DNA from: Coprococcus sp. OM04-5BH
GTDB lineage: Bacteria; Bacillota; Clostridia; Lachnospirales; Lachnospiraceae
Assembly: GCF_003482105.1 (NCBI RefSeq)
Contig: NZ_QULM01000002.1
Coordinates: forward strand, 186,001-250,000
Direction: 5' to 3'
DNA: 64,000 nucleotides
Positions 46,801 through 54,989 of this stretch are shown here, one piece after another (the stretch's first letter is position 1; every line of letters starts with the position of its first letter). Under the pieces are notes generated by a model that saw only the letters and a program-made list of their open reading frames with translations, was not told the DNA's origin and did not search any database. A program made the position numbers and the translations under genes.

Positions 46801-48383
46801 AATTTCGGCAGTATAACATTCACAGTAGGAGCGTCCATTACCATACTGTCATTTATGGATGTAAGCTGCTCTATATTGTATGGAATAGGTACCTCAGGAT
46901 TGATAAACTCGGAAAATCTGTCTATTACCTCTCCATCCTTCACCTTAACGGCACCTATCTCTATGATCTTATTATGCTTTACACTTAAGCCTGTGGTCTC
47001 AATATCAAATATTACAAATTCCGAATCTATTGGCTGGTTCCTTGAATCTGTAATGAGATCCTTAAGGTCATCAACAAAATATCCCTCAAGACCGTATATG
47101 ATCTTGAAGTCATCCCTTAAGCCCCCGGTGTGATTGGCTACAGGGAACGCCTGTACAACACCATGGTCAGTTATGGCTACAGCCCTGTGTCCCCAGTCAT
47201 TTGCCAGCTTGACAACCTTCTGTATATCCACAACACTGTCCATCTCGCTCATAACCGTGTGCAGATGAAGCTCCACACGCTTCTCAATAGAGGTATCCTT
47301 TCTCACCTCCCTGAAATCAGGAATATGCTTTATTCCCTTAACAGAGGATATACTTACCTCCTTGGCATACATATCGTATAAAGGTACTCCCTTAACTCTA
47401 TAGAAGCTTCCTACCTTAAGTTCATCCGAGTATATCGGTGCGTCATCTGCCGATGAGAATATCTTAAAGCCTATGGTATCGTTAAAGTCAGTTATATACC
47501 CTGCAAATATGATCTTGCCGTTTCTCAGCTCCTTGGTTTCAAGATTTATAAGCTGGCCATGGATACAGATCTCACCCATGCCCTCTATAATAGAGGCTAT
47601 GCCCACCAGCTCACCCTCACATTCACGTCCGTAGAAGCAGTCCGGATCCATGGATCTGTTCTTCTTCCTTGCCTGGACAGGCTCCGGCTTCTTAGGCTGC
47701 TCCTCAGTCTTCTTTGCCCTGAAGGTTGTGTCTTCACCGTCCCCTGCTTTATCCTTACTTACAACCTTGCCGTCGATCTTCACCTCCGGTGTCTCGCCTA
47801 TGTTGTTAAGGATTGCCTCTACCTCAAGCTGCATTTTCTGCTCATTTGCCCTTCTTAAGGCTTCCTTGTCAACCTCTGTGTAATCAAAGCCTACCTTTAT
47901 CTCCATATTGAACCTGTCAAGAAATGTATCAACCAGATAATTTTTTAGATTTTCCGCCTGTATCTTGGCAAGTCTGGAATCCTCCACCGCCAATGTAAGG
48001 ACATTCTCATCCGCATACAGCTCAGACTTTTCTATCATTCTGGATATTATGTGACTGGTCTTTCTGATCTCGTATACCAGACTTGGCTTATAAAGCTCTA
48101 TAAGGGCAGCCAGAGTATACTGCTTCGACAGTGTATAGTGATCCCTTATGATAACCTCGTATTTCCTGGTGCCGAATATATATTTCTTCAGATTTTCCGC
48201 AGCCAGATCGATCTTCTGCCTGCTTATAAGGTGTGACGAGTTAAGGTCAATAACAAGCTTCTTGTCAGCAGTAATATTCGTAATTTTTAATATATATGTA
48301 TCTCTGAACAGCTCATTTAGTTCCTCCGACATGGAAAACTCCGGAAAAACCACAAAGAAAGCCTGTTTATTATCCAATATCAT
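43863..48383 (-). CDS. polC: DNA polymerase III PolC-type alpha subunit
   Basis: The 1506-residue protein starts with an N-terminal domain, an OB fold near residue 255 (GEICIHGQLINLETKEL), and a PHP domain (VELHLHTVMSEMDSV near 370) that is split by a 3'-5' exonuclease (FVIFDIETTGLSV, then HHHRAIDDAEAT). Next come the C-family polymerase palm and fingers (RGSVGSSFVATMSGITEVNP; KEPDIDLNFSG; TTGQHPGGMIVLP). It is the replicative polymerase with built-in proofreading of low-GC Gram-positives. The ATG overlaps the ispG stop (ATGA). A CPKC/CPNC zinc-binding insertion lies near residue 960. Confidence 0.98.
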   Translation of the reverse strand: MILDNKQAFFVVFPEFSMSEELNELFRDTYILKITNITADKKLVIDLNSSHLISRQKIDLAAENLKKYIFGTRKYEVIIRDHYTLSKQYTLAALIELYKPSLVYEIRKTSHIISRMIEKSELYADENVLTLAVEDSRLAKIQAENLKNYLVDTFLDRFNMEIKVGFDYTEVDKEALRRANEQKMQLEVEAILNNIGETPEVKIDGKVVSKDKAGDGEDTTFRAKKTEEQPKKPEPVQARKKNRSMDPDCFYGRECEGELVGIASIIEGMGEICIHGQLINLETKELRNGKIIFAGYITDFNDTIGFKIFSSADDAPIYSDELKVGSFYRVKGVPLYDMYAKEVSISSVKGIKHIPDFREVRKDTSIEKRVELHLHTVMSEMDSVVDIQKVVKLANDWGHRAVAITDHGVVQAFPVANHTGGLRDDFKIIYGLEGYFVDDLKDLITDSRNQPIDSEFVIFDIETTGLSVKHNKIIEIGAVKVKDGEVIDRFSEFINPEVPIPYNIEQLTSINDSMVMDAPTVNVILPKFIEFCGDDIVVAHNASFDTGFIKKNAKDMGLSFTNTIMDTMTLSHILIPELGKYTLDRLCKHFNVKNNHHHRAIDDAEATSLIFFKLMDMVKEHDVQTLDQLNEIAAVSPDTIKKGRTYHGIILAKNEIGRINLYRLVSESHINYFARRPRIPMSMINKYREGLILGSACVDGELYQAILNDASDEEIARIVKFFDYLEIQPLGNNEFLTRKKENPCTWEDLKDHNRKIVKLGEIYGKPVVATCDVHFLNPEDSIYRAIIMSSKGFDDARQQPPLYFRTTEEMLAEFEYLGSDKAKEVVITNTNMIADMIEKIEPVRPDKAPPIIDKSDETLTEICYTKAHQIYGPDLPPVVEERLQRELNSIISNGFAVMYIIAQKLVWDSNDHGYLVGSRGSVGSSFVATMSGITEVNPLSAHYICPKCHYVDFDSDLVKSYVGFSGCDMPDMDCPNCHIPLVKEGHDIPFETFLGFKGDKEPDIDLNFSGEYQSCAHHYTEVLFGKGKAFRAGTIGSVAEKTAYGYVYNYFKDEIKDKLRAEAMSSGMSPKETEKYVEEHAVVTKRNCEIERLAKGCTGVKRTTGQHPGGMIVLPRHEEIYTFTPIQKPANDMTTDIITSHFEYHSIDHNLLKLDILGHDDPTMIRRLEDLTGLDAKKIKLDDAAVMSLFHGTEALGITPEDINGIPLGSLGIPEFGTEFAMQMLIDANPQNFSDLVRISGLSHGTDVWLGNAQVLIQEGKCVLSSAICCRDDIMIYLISMGLDKGKAFTIMESVRKGKGLKQEWIDDMLAHNVPDWYIWSCKKIKYMFPKAHAVAYVMMAWRIAWFKVNKPKEYYTAFFSIRASAFSYEMMCFGKERVLFHINEISKIDKNKRSAKDDDKLRDLKIVLEMYARGIEFAPIDIYKAEDDRFIITDDGKIMASLASIEGLGGKAAKQIRDAARQGEFISKEDLMSKAKIGKSAVEKMTELGILADMPDTNQLTFDFI

Positions 48384-49441
48384 TCACCACGCATTTCATC
48401 AAGCTCTTCCTTCAACACCTGAAGGATATCTTTTTCGTCTACTTTCTTAACGATCGCGCCCTTCTTTATAAGAACGGCACAGCCCTTACCTCCGGCAATA
48501 CCCAGGTCTGCCTCTCTCGCTTCTCCGGGGCCGTTTACTATGCAGCCCATAACCGCAACCTTTATGTCAAGATCGTCATAATCCTGTATAAGCTTCTCGA
48601 CCTTATCTGCAAGGGTTATAAGGTCTATCTCCGTACGTCCACAGGTAGGACAGGACACCAGCTCAACGCCGCCCTTTTTTAGTCCCAGGGTCTTAAGTAT
48701 GGTCTTGGCGGTAAATATTTCATTTACGGGATCTCCTGTGAGGGAAACCCTTATGGTATCTCCTATTCCTTCATTAAGGATTATACCAAGACCTACTGAT
48801 GACTTGATATTGCCAAGAGTAACTGTTCCCGCCTCTGTAATGCCCACATGAAGAGGGTATACTGTTTTATCTGCTATAAGCTCGTGAGCCTTGACACACA
48901 TCATTACATCAGATGACTTTATGCTGATGACGATATTGTCATATCCGCAGTCCTCTATCATATGAACCTTGTCAAGGGCACTTTCAACTATTGCCTCAGC
49001 GGTAACACCACCGTACTTCTCAAGAAGATCCTTCTCAAGGGAACCGGAATTGACCCCTACACGGATAGGCACATTATACTGCTTCGCCACTTCCACCACC
49101 TTGGTAAGCTTCTCCCTTCCTCCTATGTTTCCGGGATTTATCCTTATCTTATCTGCACCGTTCATTATAGCCATGATGGCAAGTCTGTAATCAAAATGTA
49201 TATCTGCCACAAAAGGAATGTGGATCCTTTTCTTTATCTCTGGGATAGCCCTGGCGGCAGCCTCGTCATTTACAGTACATCTGATTATGTCACAGCCTGC
49301 CTTCTCAAGCTCAAGTATCTGAGCCACAGTGGCTTCTACGTCACCGGTCTTTGTATTCGTCATGGACTGGATCAATATGGGATTTCCTCCGCCTATTACC
49401 CTGTCACCGATCTTTATTACCTTTGTATTATCTCTGTACAT
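48380..49441 (-). CDS. ispG: 4-hydroxy-3-methylbut-2-enyl diphosphate synthase IspG
   Basis: The 353-residue protein has the TIM-barrel opening GGGNPILIQSMTNTKTGDVE, DIHFDYRLAIMAI and RINPGNIGG, and the [4Fe-4S] ligands in VSCPTCGRTEID and MGCIVNGPGEA. It is the flavodoxin/ferredoxin-dependent sixth step of the MEP isoprenoid pathway. It is downstream of dxr and rseP in the same operon, so two MEP genes and uppS are together here. Confidence 0.98.
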   Translation of the reverse strand: MYRDNTKVIKIGDRVIGGGNPILIQSMTNTKTGDVEATVAQILELEKAGCDIIRCTVNDEAAARAIPEIKKRIHIPFVADIHFDYRLAIMAIMNGADKIRINPGNIGGREKLTKVVEVAKQYNVPIRVGVNSGSLEKDLLEKYGGVTAEAIVESALDKVHMIEDCGYDNIVISIKSSDVMMCVKAHELIADKTVYPLHVGITEAGTVTLGNIKSSVGLGIILNEGIGDTIRVSLTGDPVNEIFTAKTILKTLGLKKGGVELVSCPTCGRTEIDLITLADKVEKLIQDYDDLDIKVAVMGCIVNGPGEAREADLGIAGGKGCAVLIKKGAIVKKVDEKDILQVLKEELDEMRGE

Positions 49442-49538
49442 ACTATCTTCCTCTTATATCCATACTGTGATCGATCATAACAACTATGTTTTTCACCGCA
49501 AACAAATAAAAAATAACAACTATGGTTCATCACTGCGA

Positions 49539-50633
49539 TCAACCGAAAAATACGTTCTTGATATCGTTAAATAATATAACCACCATCAAAAGCATAACAA
49601 GCACGAATCCTATCATCGTAACAAGGTTTTCCTTGTCCTTAGGGACCTTCTTTCTTGTTACTGCCTCTATGAGCAGAAAGAGGAATCTTCCTCCGTCAAG
49701 CCCCGGAATAGGCAGAAGATTCATGACACCAAGGTTCGCCGAAAGAAGTACTATATAATTCATCCAGTTAAGGATAAGGTCAATGGTACTGCTCTTTGCC
49801 GCCTCATTAAAGGTCTGGTTCATGCTGGAAGCCACGCCTATAGGTCCTGATATCTCATCTGAGCTTACCTGTCTTGTAAATATAAGCTTAAGGCTTAAGA
49901 AGGTTGCCTTAACCCAGTATCTTGTTTCATAAAGGGAATATCTGCAGAGCTCTCCAAAGCTTTCGGGAAGTACTCTGCCGATACTCATTATTCCTATCTT
50001 ATAGGATCCTCCTACCTCTGCCGGGTAAACCGTTGTATCGTAGACTGTTCCGTCTTCCCTTTCAAGGGTAAGCTCTATGGGGTCACTGGAATTATATATC
50101 TCAAGATATATCTGAAGCTCCCTGAAATTCTTTATGGTGCTTCCGTTGATCTTAAGTACTGTATCCCCTGCCTGTATACCTGCGTCTGCCGCCGGATATG
50201 TGCCATTAAAGGGATCTGTACCATCCTGGGTATATTCCTGTATGTTGCTGCTGTCGTATACTCCACCGATCTCTGCCGGATCGCTTCCGCAGAAATGGAT
50301 TATCACCATTGAGAATAAAAACGCAATGACAAAGTTCATAAAAGGACCTGCCAGTATGGTTGCCATCCTTGCCCATACAGATTTCTTGTCGAAGGAATTC
50401 TCATCCCTTTCATTTTCCTCTTCATCCTCGCTGAGCATCATACAGTATCCGCCTAATGGAATAAGCCTTAAGGTATACTGTGTCTCCTTCTTCTTAAAAG
50501 AAAAAAGCTTAGGTCCGAATCCCATGGAGAACTCTCTTACGGTTATATGATTGAGCTTCGCCACAGCAAAATGTCCCATTTCATGGAAGAATATGATAAC
50601 GCCGAAGACAAGTATTATCAAAATAATATTCAA
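49539..50633 (-). CDS. rseP: RIP metalloprotease RseP (site-2 protease)
   Basis: A TTG at 50633 directly follows the dxr stop, with AGGTGCAGG upstream, giving 364 residues. The first membrane segment holds the zinc motif HEMGH (about 18-22), a PDZ domain lies mid-protein (AAGDTVLKI-type stretch AGDTVLKINGSTIKNFREL), and the second metal ligand region is MNLLPIPGLDGGRFLFLL. The family cleaves anti-sigma factors and signal-peptide remnants inside the membrane. It occupies its usual place between dxr and ispG. Confidence 0.95.
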   Translation of the reverse strand: MNIILIILVFGVIIFFHEMGHFAVAKLNHITVREFSMGFGPKLFSFKKKETQYTLRLIPLGGYCMMLSEDEEENERDENSFDKKSVWARMATILAGPFMNFVIAFLFSMVIIHFCGSDPAEIGGVYDSSNIQEYTQDGTDPFNGTYPAADAGIQAGDTVLKINGSTIKNFRELQIYLEIYNSSDPIELTLEREDGTVYDTTVYPAEVGGSYKIGIMSIGRVLPESFGELCRYSLYETRYWVKATFLSLKLIFTRQVSSDEISGPIGVASSMNQTFNEAAKSSTIDLILNWMNYIVLLSANLGVMNLLPIPGLDGGRFLFLLIEAVTRKKVPKDKENLVTMIGFVLVMLLMVVILFNDIKNVFFG

Positions 50634-51779
50634 CTACCTGCACCTGCTTTCTATAAAATTATAAACCCACTGTTCCATATCAAATATATCACCTAATTGT
50701 GGATTTTCCATGTTCACACAGTTATCCATGGATTCTCTTATAAGTGTATATATATCAAGAAACTGTATCTTCTCCTGTAAGAACAGGGCTACTGCTTTTT
50801 CATTTGCAGCGTTTAATACTGTAGGCATAAGTCCTCCGGTCTTTATGGCCTCGTAAGCATATTTCAGTCCAAGAAATGTATCCATGTCCGGCTTCTCAAG
50901 CTTTATCTCTGACAGTTTACTAAAGTCCAACCTGTCTCCCCTAAGATATCTTCTCTCAGGATAAAACAGCGCATACTGTATAGGAAGACGCATATCCGCA
51001 GTTCCAAGCTGTGCTATAACTGCTCCGTCCCTGTACTCCACCATTGAGTGTATTATGCTCTGGGGCTGCACTACCACATTGATATCATCAGGGTTCACGT
51101 CAAACAGCCATCTTGCTTCTATAACCTCAAGGCCTTTGTTCACCATGGAAGCAGAGTCAATGGTTATCTTCTTTCCCATGGACCAGTTCGGGTGCTTTAA
51201 TGCATCGCCAACTGTAACATGCTTAAGCTCCTCTCTGGTTCTTCCTCTGAAGGGACCTCCCGATGCTGTAAGATGTATCTTTGCAATATCTCCGTGGGTA
51301 TTTCCCTGAAGAGCCTGGAATATGGCTGAGTGTTCACTGTCAACGGGAAGTATGGACACATGCTTCTCCTTTGCCAGGGACATGATGATATGTCCCGCCG
51401 TAACCAATGTCTCCTTATTTGCCAGGGCTATATCCTTACCTGCGTTTATGGCGGCAACAGTAGGCTTTATACCTATCATTCCGACTATTGCAGTAACCAG
51501 TATGTCTGAGCTTTCTATACATGCCACCTCTATCAGTCCGTCCATTCCATAGGTTATCCTGACGTCAACGTCCTTGAGTCTTAGCTTAAGCTCCTCTGCC
51601 AGCTCATATGTACCTATGCATATAAGCTCCGGCTTGAATTCTCTTGTCTGCTTCTCTAATAAATCTATGTTACTTCCTGCTGATAAAGCACAAATATTTA
51701 TATCTCTGTTATCTCTTGCTATCTCAAGAGTCTGGGTTCCTATGGAACCTGTGGATCCGATTATTGCTACATTCCTCAT
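50634..51779 (-). CDS. dxr: 1-deoxy-D-xylulose 5-phosphate reductoisomerase Dxr
   Basis: The 381-residue protein has the NADPH loop IGSTGSIGTQTLEIARD at its start, the metal/substrate stretch LPVDSEHSAIFQ and LTASGGPFRGR, and MGKKITIDSASMVNKGLEVI. It makes 2-C-methyl-D-erythritol 4-phosphate, the committed MEP step. The gene follows cdsA after a 94-base gap that contains a hairpin (51812-51839). Confidence 0.98.
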   Translation of the reverse strand: MRNVAIIGSTGSIGTQTLEIARDNRDINICALSAGSNIDLLEKQTREFKPELICIGTYELAEELKLRLKDVDVRITYGMDGLIEVACIESSDILVTAIVGMIGIKPTVAAINAGKDIALANKETLVTAGHIIMSLAKEKHVSILPVDSEHSAIFQALQGNTHGDIAKIHLTASGGPFRGRTREELKHVTVGDALKHPNWSMGKKITIDSASMVNKGLEVIEARWLFDVNPDDINVVVQPQSIIHSMVEYRDGAVIAQLGTADMRLPIQYALFYPERRYLRGDRLDFSKLSEIKLEKPDMDTFLGLKYAYEAIKTGGLMPTVLNAANEKAVALFLQEKIQFLDIYTLIRESMDNCVNMENPQLGDIFDMEQWVYNFIESRCR

Positions 51780-51811
51780 AACTCTATCCTTTCATTGAAC
51801 ACCTACTAAAG

Positions 51812-51839
51812 AAAGCAGTGTTGTGACAAACACTGCTTT
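51812..51839 (-). terminator. Intra-operon hairpin between cdsA and dxr
   Basis: A perfect 11-bp stem, AAAGCAGTGTT (51812-51822) and AACACTGCTTT (51829-51839), six-base loop. On the minus strand only CTTTAG follows, so it may be a partial terminator or RNA-stability element. Confidence 0.5.
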
Positions 51840-51873
51840 ACATTGGAGCCCGGTTTCACCATACTCATGATAT

Positions 51874-52680
51874 TTATTTTACGAACATAAATATAAGCAG
51901 GTAATAGACGATAGGTGCAGTAAATATTATACTGTCAAACCTGTCCATCACACCACCATGTCCCGGTATAAGCTTTCCGTAATCCTTAATATCGTTATTT
52001 CTCTTGATAGCTGACGCTGCCAGATCACCTACAACAGCAGGCAATGCACCGATACCACCTATAACAGCGAATATCACAGGTGCCATGGCAAGAGTATCAA
52101 CATATCTGTTAAATAAAAATCCGAATAATGCACCAAGAAGCGCAGCTCCCACTATACCGCCTATAAGCCCCTCAACGCTCTTCTTAGGACTGAGCTTAGG
52201 GGACATCTTATGCTTTCCTATGGCTCTTCCCACCAGATATGCACAGGTGTCATTGCCCCAAGAGCTTACAAATATAAGTATGACAAGTATTCCCCCATGT
52301 TCAAGTCCTCTTATCCTGTATACAAACGAAAGCATCATGGCAACATAGAAGAAAGGAAGGAAGCCCTCCAGTATCTCCTTGTCTGTATACTTTGGATATG
52401 TGAGAACAAACAGCGCCATGATGATAAGTACATAAAGCACTATCAAAGGCAATGTGAACCTGTCATCCATAAAGTACAATAAAGCATAATATCCGATAGT
52501 AAATATATAATTTATCCATCCTATAACTCTCTTATTCAGCTTATATACACGTAGCAGCTCCATGACACCCACCAGTGACACAAAGCACATAAGTATATTG
52601 GTTGCCAACGGTCCCAGATAAAATGCAAGGGCTACTATGACCACCAAAATAAATCCGCTGATAGTTCTTGTTATAAACAT
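51874..52680 (-). CDS. cdsA: Phosphatidate cytidylyltransferase CdsA
   Basis: The 268-residue protein has about seven membrane segments and the CdsA signature near its end: SAIKRNNDIKDYGKLIPGHG followed by GVMDRFDSI. It also contains DTCAYLVGRAIGKHKMSPKL and SPKKSVEGLIGGIVGA. It makes CDP-diacylglycerol from phosphatidate and CTP, the branch point of phospholipid synthesis. It follows uppS by 26 bases. Confidence 0.97.
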   Translation of the reverse strand: MFITRTISGFILVVIVALAFYLGPLATNILMCFVSLVGVMELLRVYKLNKRVIGWINYIFTIGYYALLYFMDDRFTLPLIVLYVLIIMALFVLTYPKYTDKEILEGFLPFFYVAMMLSFVYRIRGLEHGGILVILIFVSSWGNDTCAYLVGRAIGKHKMSPKLSPKKSVEGLIGGIVGAALLGALFGFLFNRYVDTLAMAPVIFAVIGGIGALPAVVGDLAASAIKRNNDIKDYGKLIPGHGGVMDRFDSIIFTAPIVYYLLIFMFVK

Positions 52681-52706
52681 ATTAGAAACCTCTTTTTCTT
52701 CATCTC

Positions 52707-53435
52707 TTACTTGACGCCACCATATCTCCTGTCACGTCCTGTGTAATATCTGACCGCCTTAACCAGCTCATTCATATCAAAGTCCGGCCACATACAGTCA
52801 GTAAAATAAAATTCGGAATATGCAATCTGCCATGGAAGAAAATTCGAGGTTCTGAGCTCTCCGCTGGTTCTGATAAGCAGATCGGGATCTGTTATCTCCC
52901 TGGTGTCGAGATACCGTGACATAAGGTCTTCGGTTATATCAGCCTCTGTGATGATACCATCCTTGTAATCCTTTGCAATATTCTTTGCCGCTCTTACCAG
53001 TTCATCCCTGCCGCCGTAATTGATAGCCACCGTAAACTGTAATCCGGTGTTGCCTGCCGTTGCTTTCTCCAGATCTTCTATCTTCTTTACTATATCCTCA
53101 GGAAGCCCTTCTCTCTTTCCTATGATTCTGACGCGCATGTTGTTCCTGTTGGAACGCTCTATACTGTCCACCAGGTACTTTCTGAAGATATTCATTATGG
53201 TAGAAACCTCTTCCACGGAGCGCTTCCAGTTTTCTGTGGAAAAAGCATACACTGTAAGATACTTTATGCCTATCTCATCACAGTTCTCACAGGCTGCCTC
53301 AATAGCCTTTGCTCCGACTGAGTGTCCATATGTCCTTGGCATAAGACGTTTCTTCGCCCATCTGCCGTTTCCATCCATTATTACCGCTACATGCTCAGGT
53401 ATATTGAGCACTTCACCATTTATAGTTTTTTCCAT
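52707..53435 (-). CDS. uppS: Isoprenyl transferase (undecaprenyl diphosphate synthase) UppS
   Basis: The 242-residue protein has VAVIMDGNGRWAKKRLMPRT near its start (catalytic Asp in MDGNGRW), YAFSTENWKR, and the C-terminal DLLIRTSGELRTSNFLPWQI and WPDF landmarks of cis-prenyltransferases. It builds the C55 lipid carrier for wall synthesis. It lies 11 bases after frr. Confidence 0.97.
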   Translation of the reverse strand: MEKTINGEVLNIPEHVAVIMDGNGRWAKKRLMPRTYGHSVGAKAIEAACENCDEIGIKYLTVYAFSTENWKRSVEEVSTIMNIFRKYLVDSIERSNRNNMRVRIIGKREGLPEDIVKKIEDLEKATAGNTGLQFTVAINYGGRDELVRAAKNIAKDYKDGIITEADITEDLMSRYLDTREITDPDLLIRTSGELRTSNFLPWQIAYSEFYFTDCMWPDFDMNELVKAVRYYTGRDRRYGGVK

Positions 53436-53446
53436 AATTCCCTTTA

Positions 53447-53992
53447 CTATACAGTCATGATTTCATTTGACTTTGCTTCCACTGCCTTGTCAATAAGACC
53501 TACATACTTGTCTGTAAGCTTCTGGATCTTATCTTCATTATCCTTCTGCTCATCCTCTGAGATCTCATTTGCCTTAAGCTGTTTCTTGAATCCGTCATTT
53601 GCGTCACGTCTGATATTTCTGATGGCGACCTTAGCCTGCTCACCCTTCTTCTTGATGTCCTTAACAAGTTCCTTTCTTCTGTCCTCTGTAAGCTCAGGGA
53701 AGTTAAGAATAATATTCTTACCATCGTTGTTTGGAGTGATTCCAAGATCAGAATTAAGTATGGCTTTCTCGATAGCCTTAACAAGTGATGGCTCCCATGG
53801 TGCGATCATAAGTGTTCTTGCCTCAGGAACTGTTATATTCGCAAGCTGCTGCATAGGTGTAGGCACACCGTAATACTCAACCTTGATCTTATTAAGAATG
53901 TTAGGATTGGCACGTCCTGCTCTTATTGATGTGTATTCACTCTCAAGATTCTCCAGGGTCTTTGTCATTTTGTCTTCAAACTGTGTAAGCAT
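53447..53992 (-). CDS. frr: Ribosome recycling factor
   Basis: The 181-residue protein matches the family in length. It has SEYTSIRAGRANPNILNKIK, VEYYGVPTPMQQLANITVPE, PELTEDRRKELVKDIKKKGE and VAIRNIRRDAND. With EF-G it splits post-termination ribosomes. It lies between pyrH and uppS, the conserved order. Confidence 0.98.
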   Translation of the reverse strand: MLTQFEDKMTKTLENLESEYTSIRAGRANPNILNKIKVEYYGVPTPMQQLANITVPEARTLMIAPWEPSLVKAIEKAILNSDLGITPNNDGKNIILNFPELTEDRRKELVKDIKKKGEQAKVAIRNIRRDANDGFKKQLKANEISEDEQKDNEDKIQKLTDKYVGLIDKAVEAKSNEIMTV

Positions 53993-54025
53993 TTATTCTT
54001 CCTCCAAATATATTTATTATTGATA

Positions 54026-54727
54026 TTATACGTTCACATAGGTTCCTGTAAATCCGCCGGTTACAGCCTTTACGATACTGTCCTCCCCATTCAGTCCGAA
54101 GAGCATCATAGGCATTTTGTTCTCCATGGCAAGTACCGCAGACGCCAGATCAACAACTCCAAGCTTCTTGTCTACGATATCGCTCATCTGCATTGAGTCA
54201 TACTTTATGGCATTAGGATTAACCTTAGGATCACTGTCATATACACCGTCTATAGCCTTGGCTGACAGGATAACATCCACGCCTACCTCAACAGCCATGA
54301 GGACAGTAGCCATATCTGTTGAGAAGTAAGGATGTCCGATACCTCCTGCGAAGAATACAACTTCTCCGGCGTCCATATACTCTATAGCCTTATCCTTGTT
54401 AAACAACTCTGTCATGTTGCCGCATATAAACGGTGTCATTATGTGAGTCTTTATTCCCTGGTTCCTAAAGCTGTCTGCTGCATATATACAGTTCATGACT
54501 GTTGCTAACATTCCTATAGAATCAGCCTTTACTCTGTCCATATTCTCTGAGGTCCTTCCTCTCCAGAAGTTACCCCCACCGATAACTACACACACCTTTA
54601 TACCCTTGTCCAATACCTGCTTAACCTGTCTGGACACATCGGCAACGGTCTTCTCATCAAAGCCATGCTTCTTGTCGCCGGCAAGGGCCTCTCCACTGAG
54701 CTTTAATAAAACCTTATCCATCTTCAT
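54026..54727 (-). CDS. pyrH: UMP kinase PyrH
   Basis: The 233-residue protein belongs to the amino-acid-kinase fold: VLLKLSGEALAG at the start, VCVVIGGGNFWRGR, and FAGGIGHPYFSTDMATVLMA. It phosphorylates UMP to UDP. The first ATG at 54727 follows AGAGGATGAAGTA. It is the promoter-proximal gene of the eight-gene run to polC. Confidence 0.98.
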   Translation of the reverse strand: MKMDKVLLKLSGEALAGDKKHGFDEKTVADVSRQVKQVLDKGIKVCVVIGGGNFWRGRTSENMDRVKADSIGMLATVMNCIYAADSFRNQGIKTHIMTPFICGNMTELFNKDKAIEYMDAGEVVFFAGGIGHPYFSTDMATVLMAVEVGVDVILSAKAIDGVYDSDPKVNPNAIKYDSMQMSDIVDKKLGVVDLASAVLAMENKMPMMLFGLNGEDSIVKAVTGGFTGTYVNV

Positions 54728-54811
54728 TACTTCATCCTCTTTCTTCCTGGGGACACATCCCTTCGGATTTATCTTACATATTTTTTATTTCTTATAACCA
54801 TATTCTGACTC

Positions 54812-54840
54812 ATTATAGCATAATTGTATACTGTTGAAAA
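54812..54840 (-). promoter_or_regulatory. Predicted promoter of the pyrH-polC operon
   Basis: On the minus strand a TATAAT (54812-54817) lies 17 bases after TTTTCA (54835-54840). The -35 is weak. The leader would be about 80 bases and contains a small GGGA-TGTG-TCCC hairpin. Confidence 0.5.
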
Positions 54841-54859
54841 TAAGTAAATAAATAAAAAT

Positions 54860-54899
54860 ACCGCACTGACGGAACAATTCCTGCTTCTGTCAGTGCGGT
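54860..54899 (-). terminator. Terminator of the LCP gene
   Basis: An 11-bp perfect stem, arms 54860-54870 and 54889-54899 (ACCGCACTGAC with GTCAGTGCGGT), followed on the minus strand by ATTTTTATTT. Confidence 0.85.
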
Positions 54900-54989
54900 T
54901 TATATTCATCGTGATATCTATGCCATGGTACATATCTGCCAATAGAACCTATTCCATAATATCTGTCGGCTGATATGTTTTGTGCCGTG

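Noticed and set aside
49477-49524. 12-base direct repeat ATAACAACTATG in the rseP-ispG gap
   Set aside because: Two short copies only, in an AT-rich gap, with no flanking structure; probably chance.
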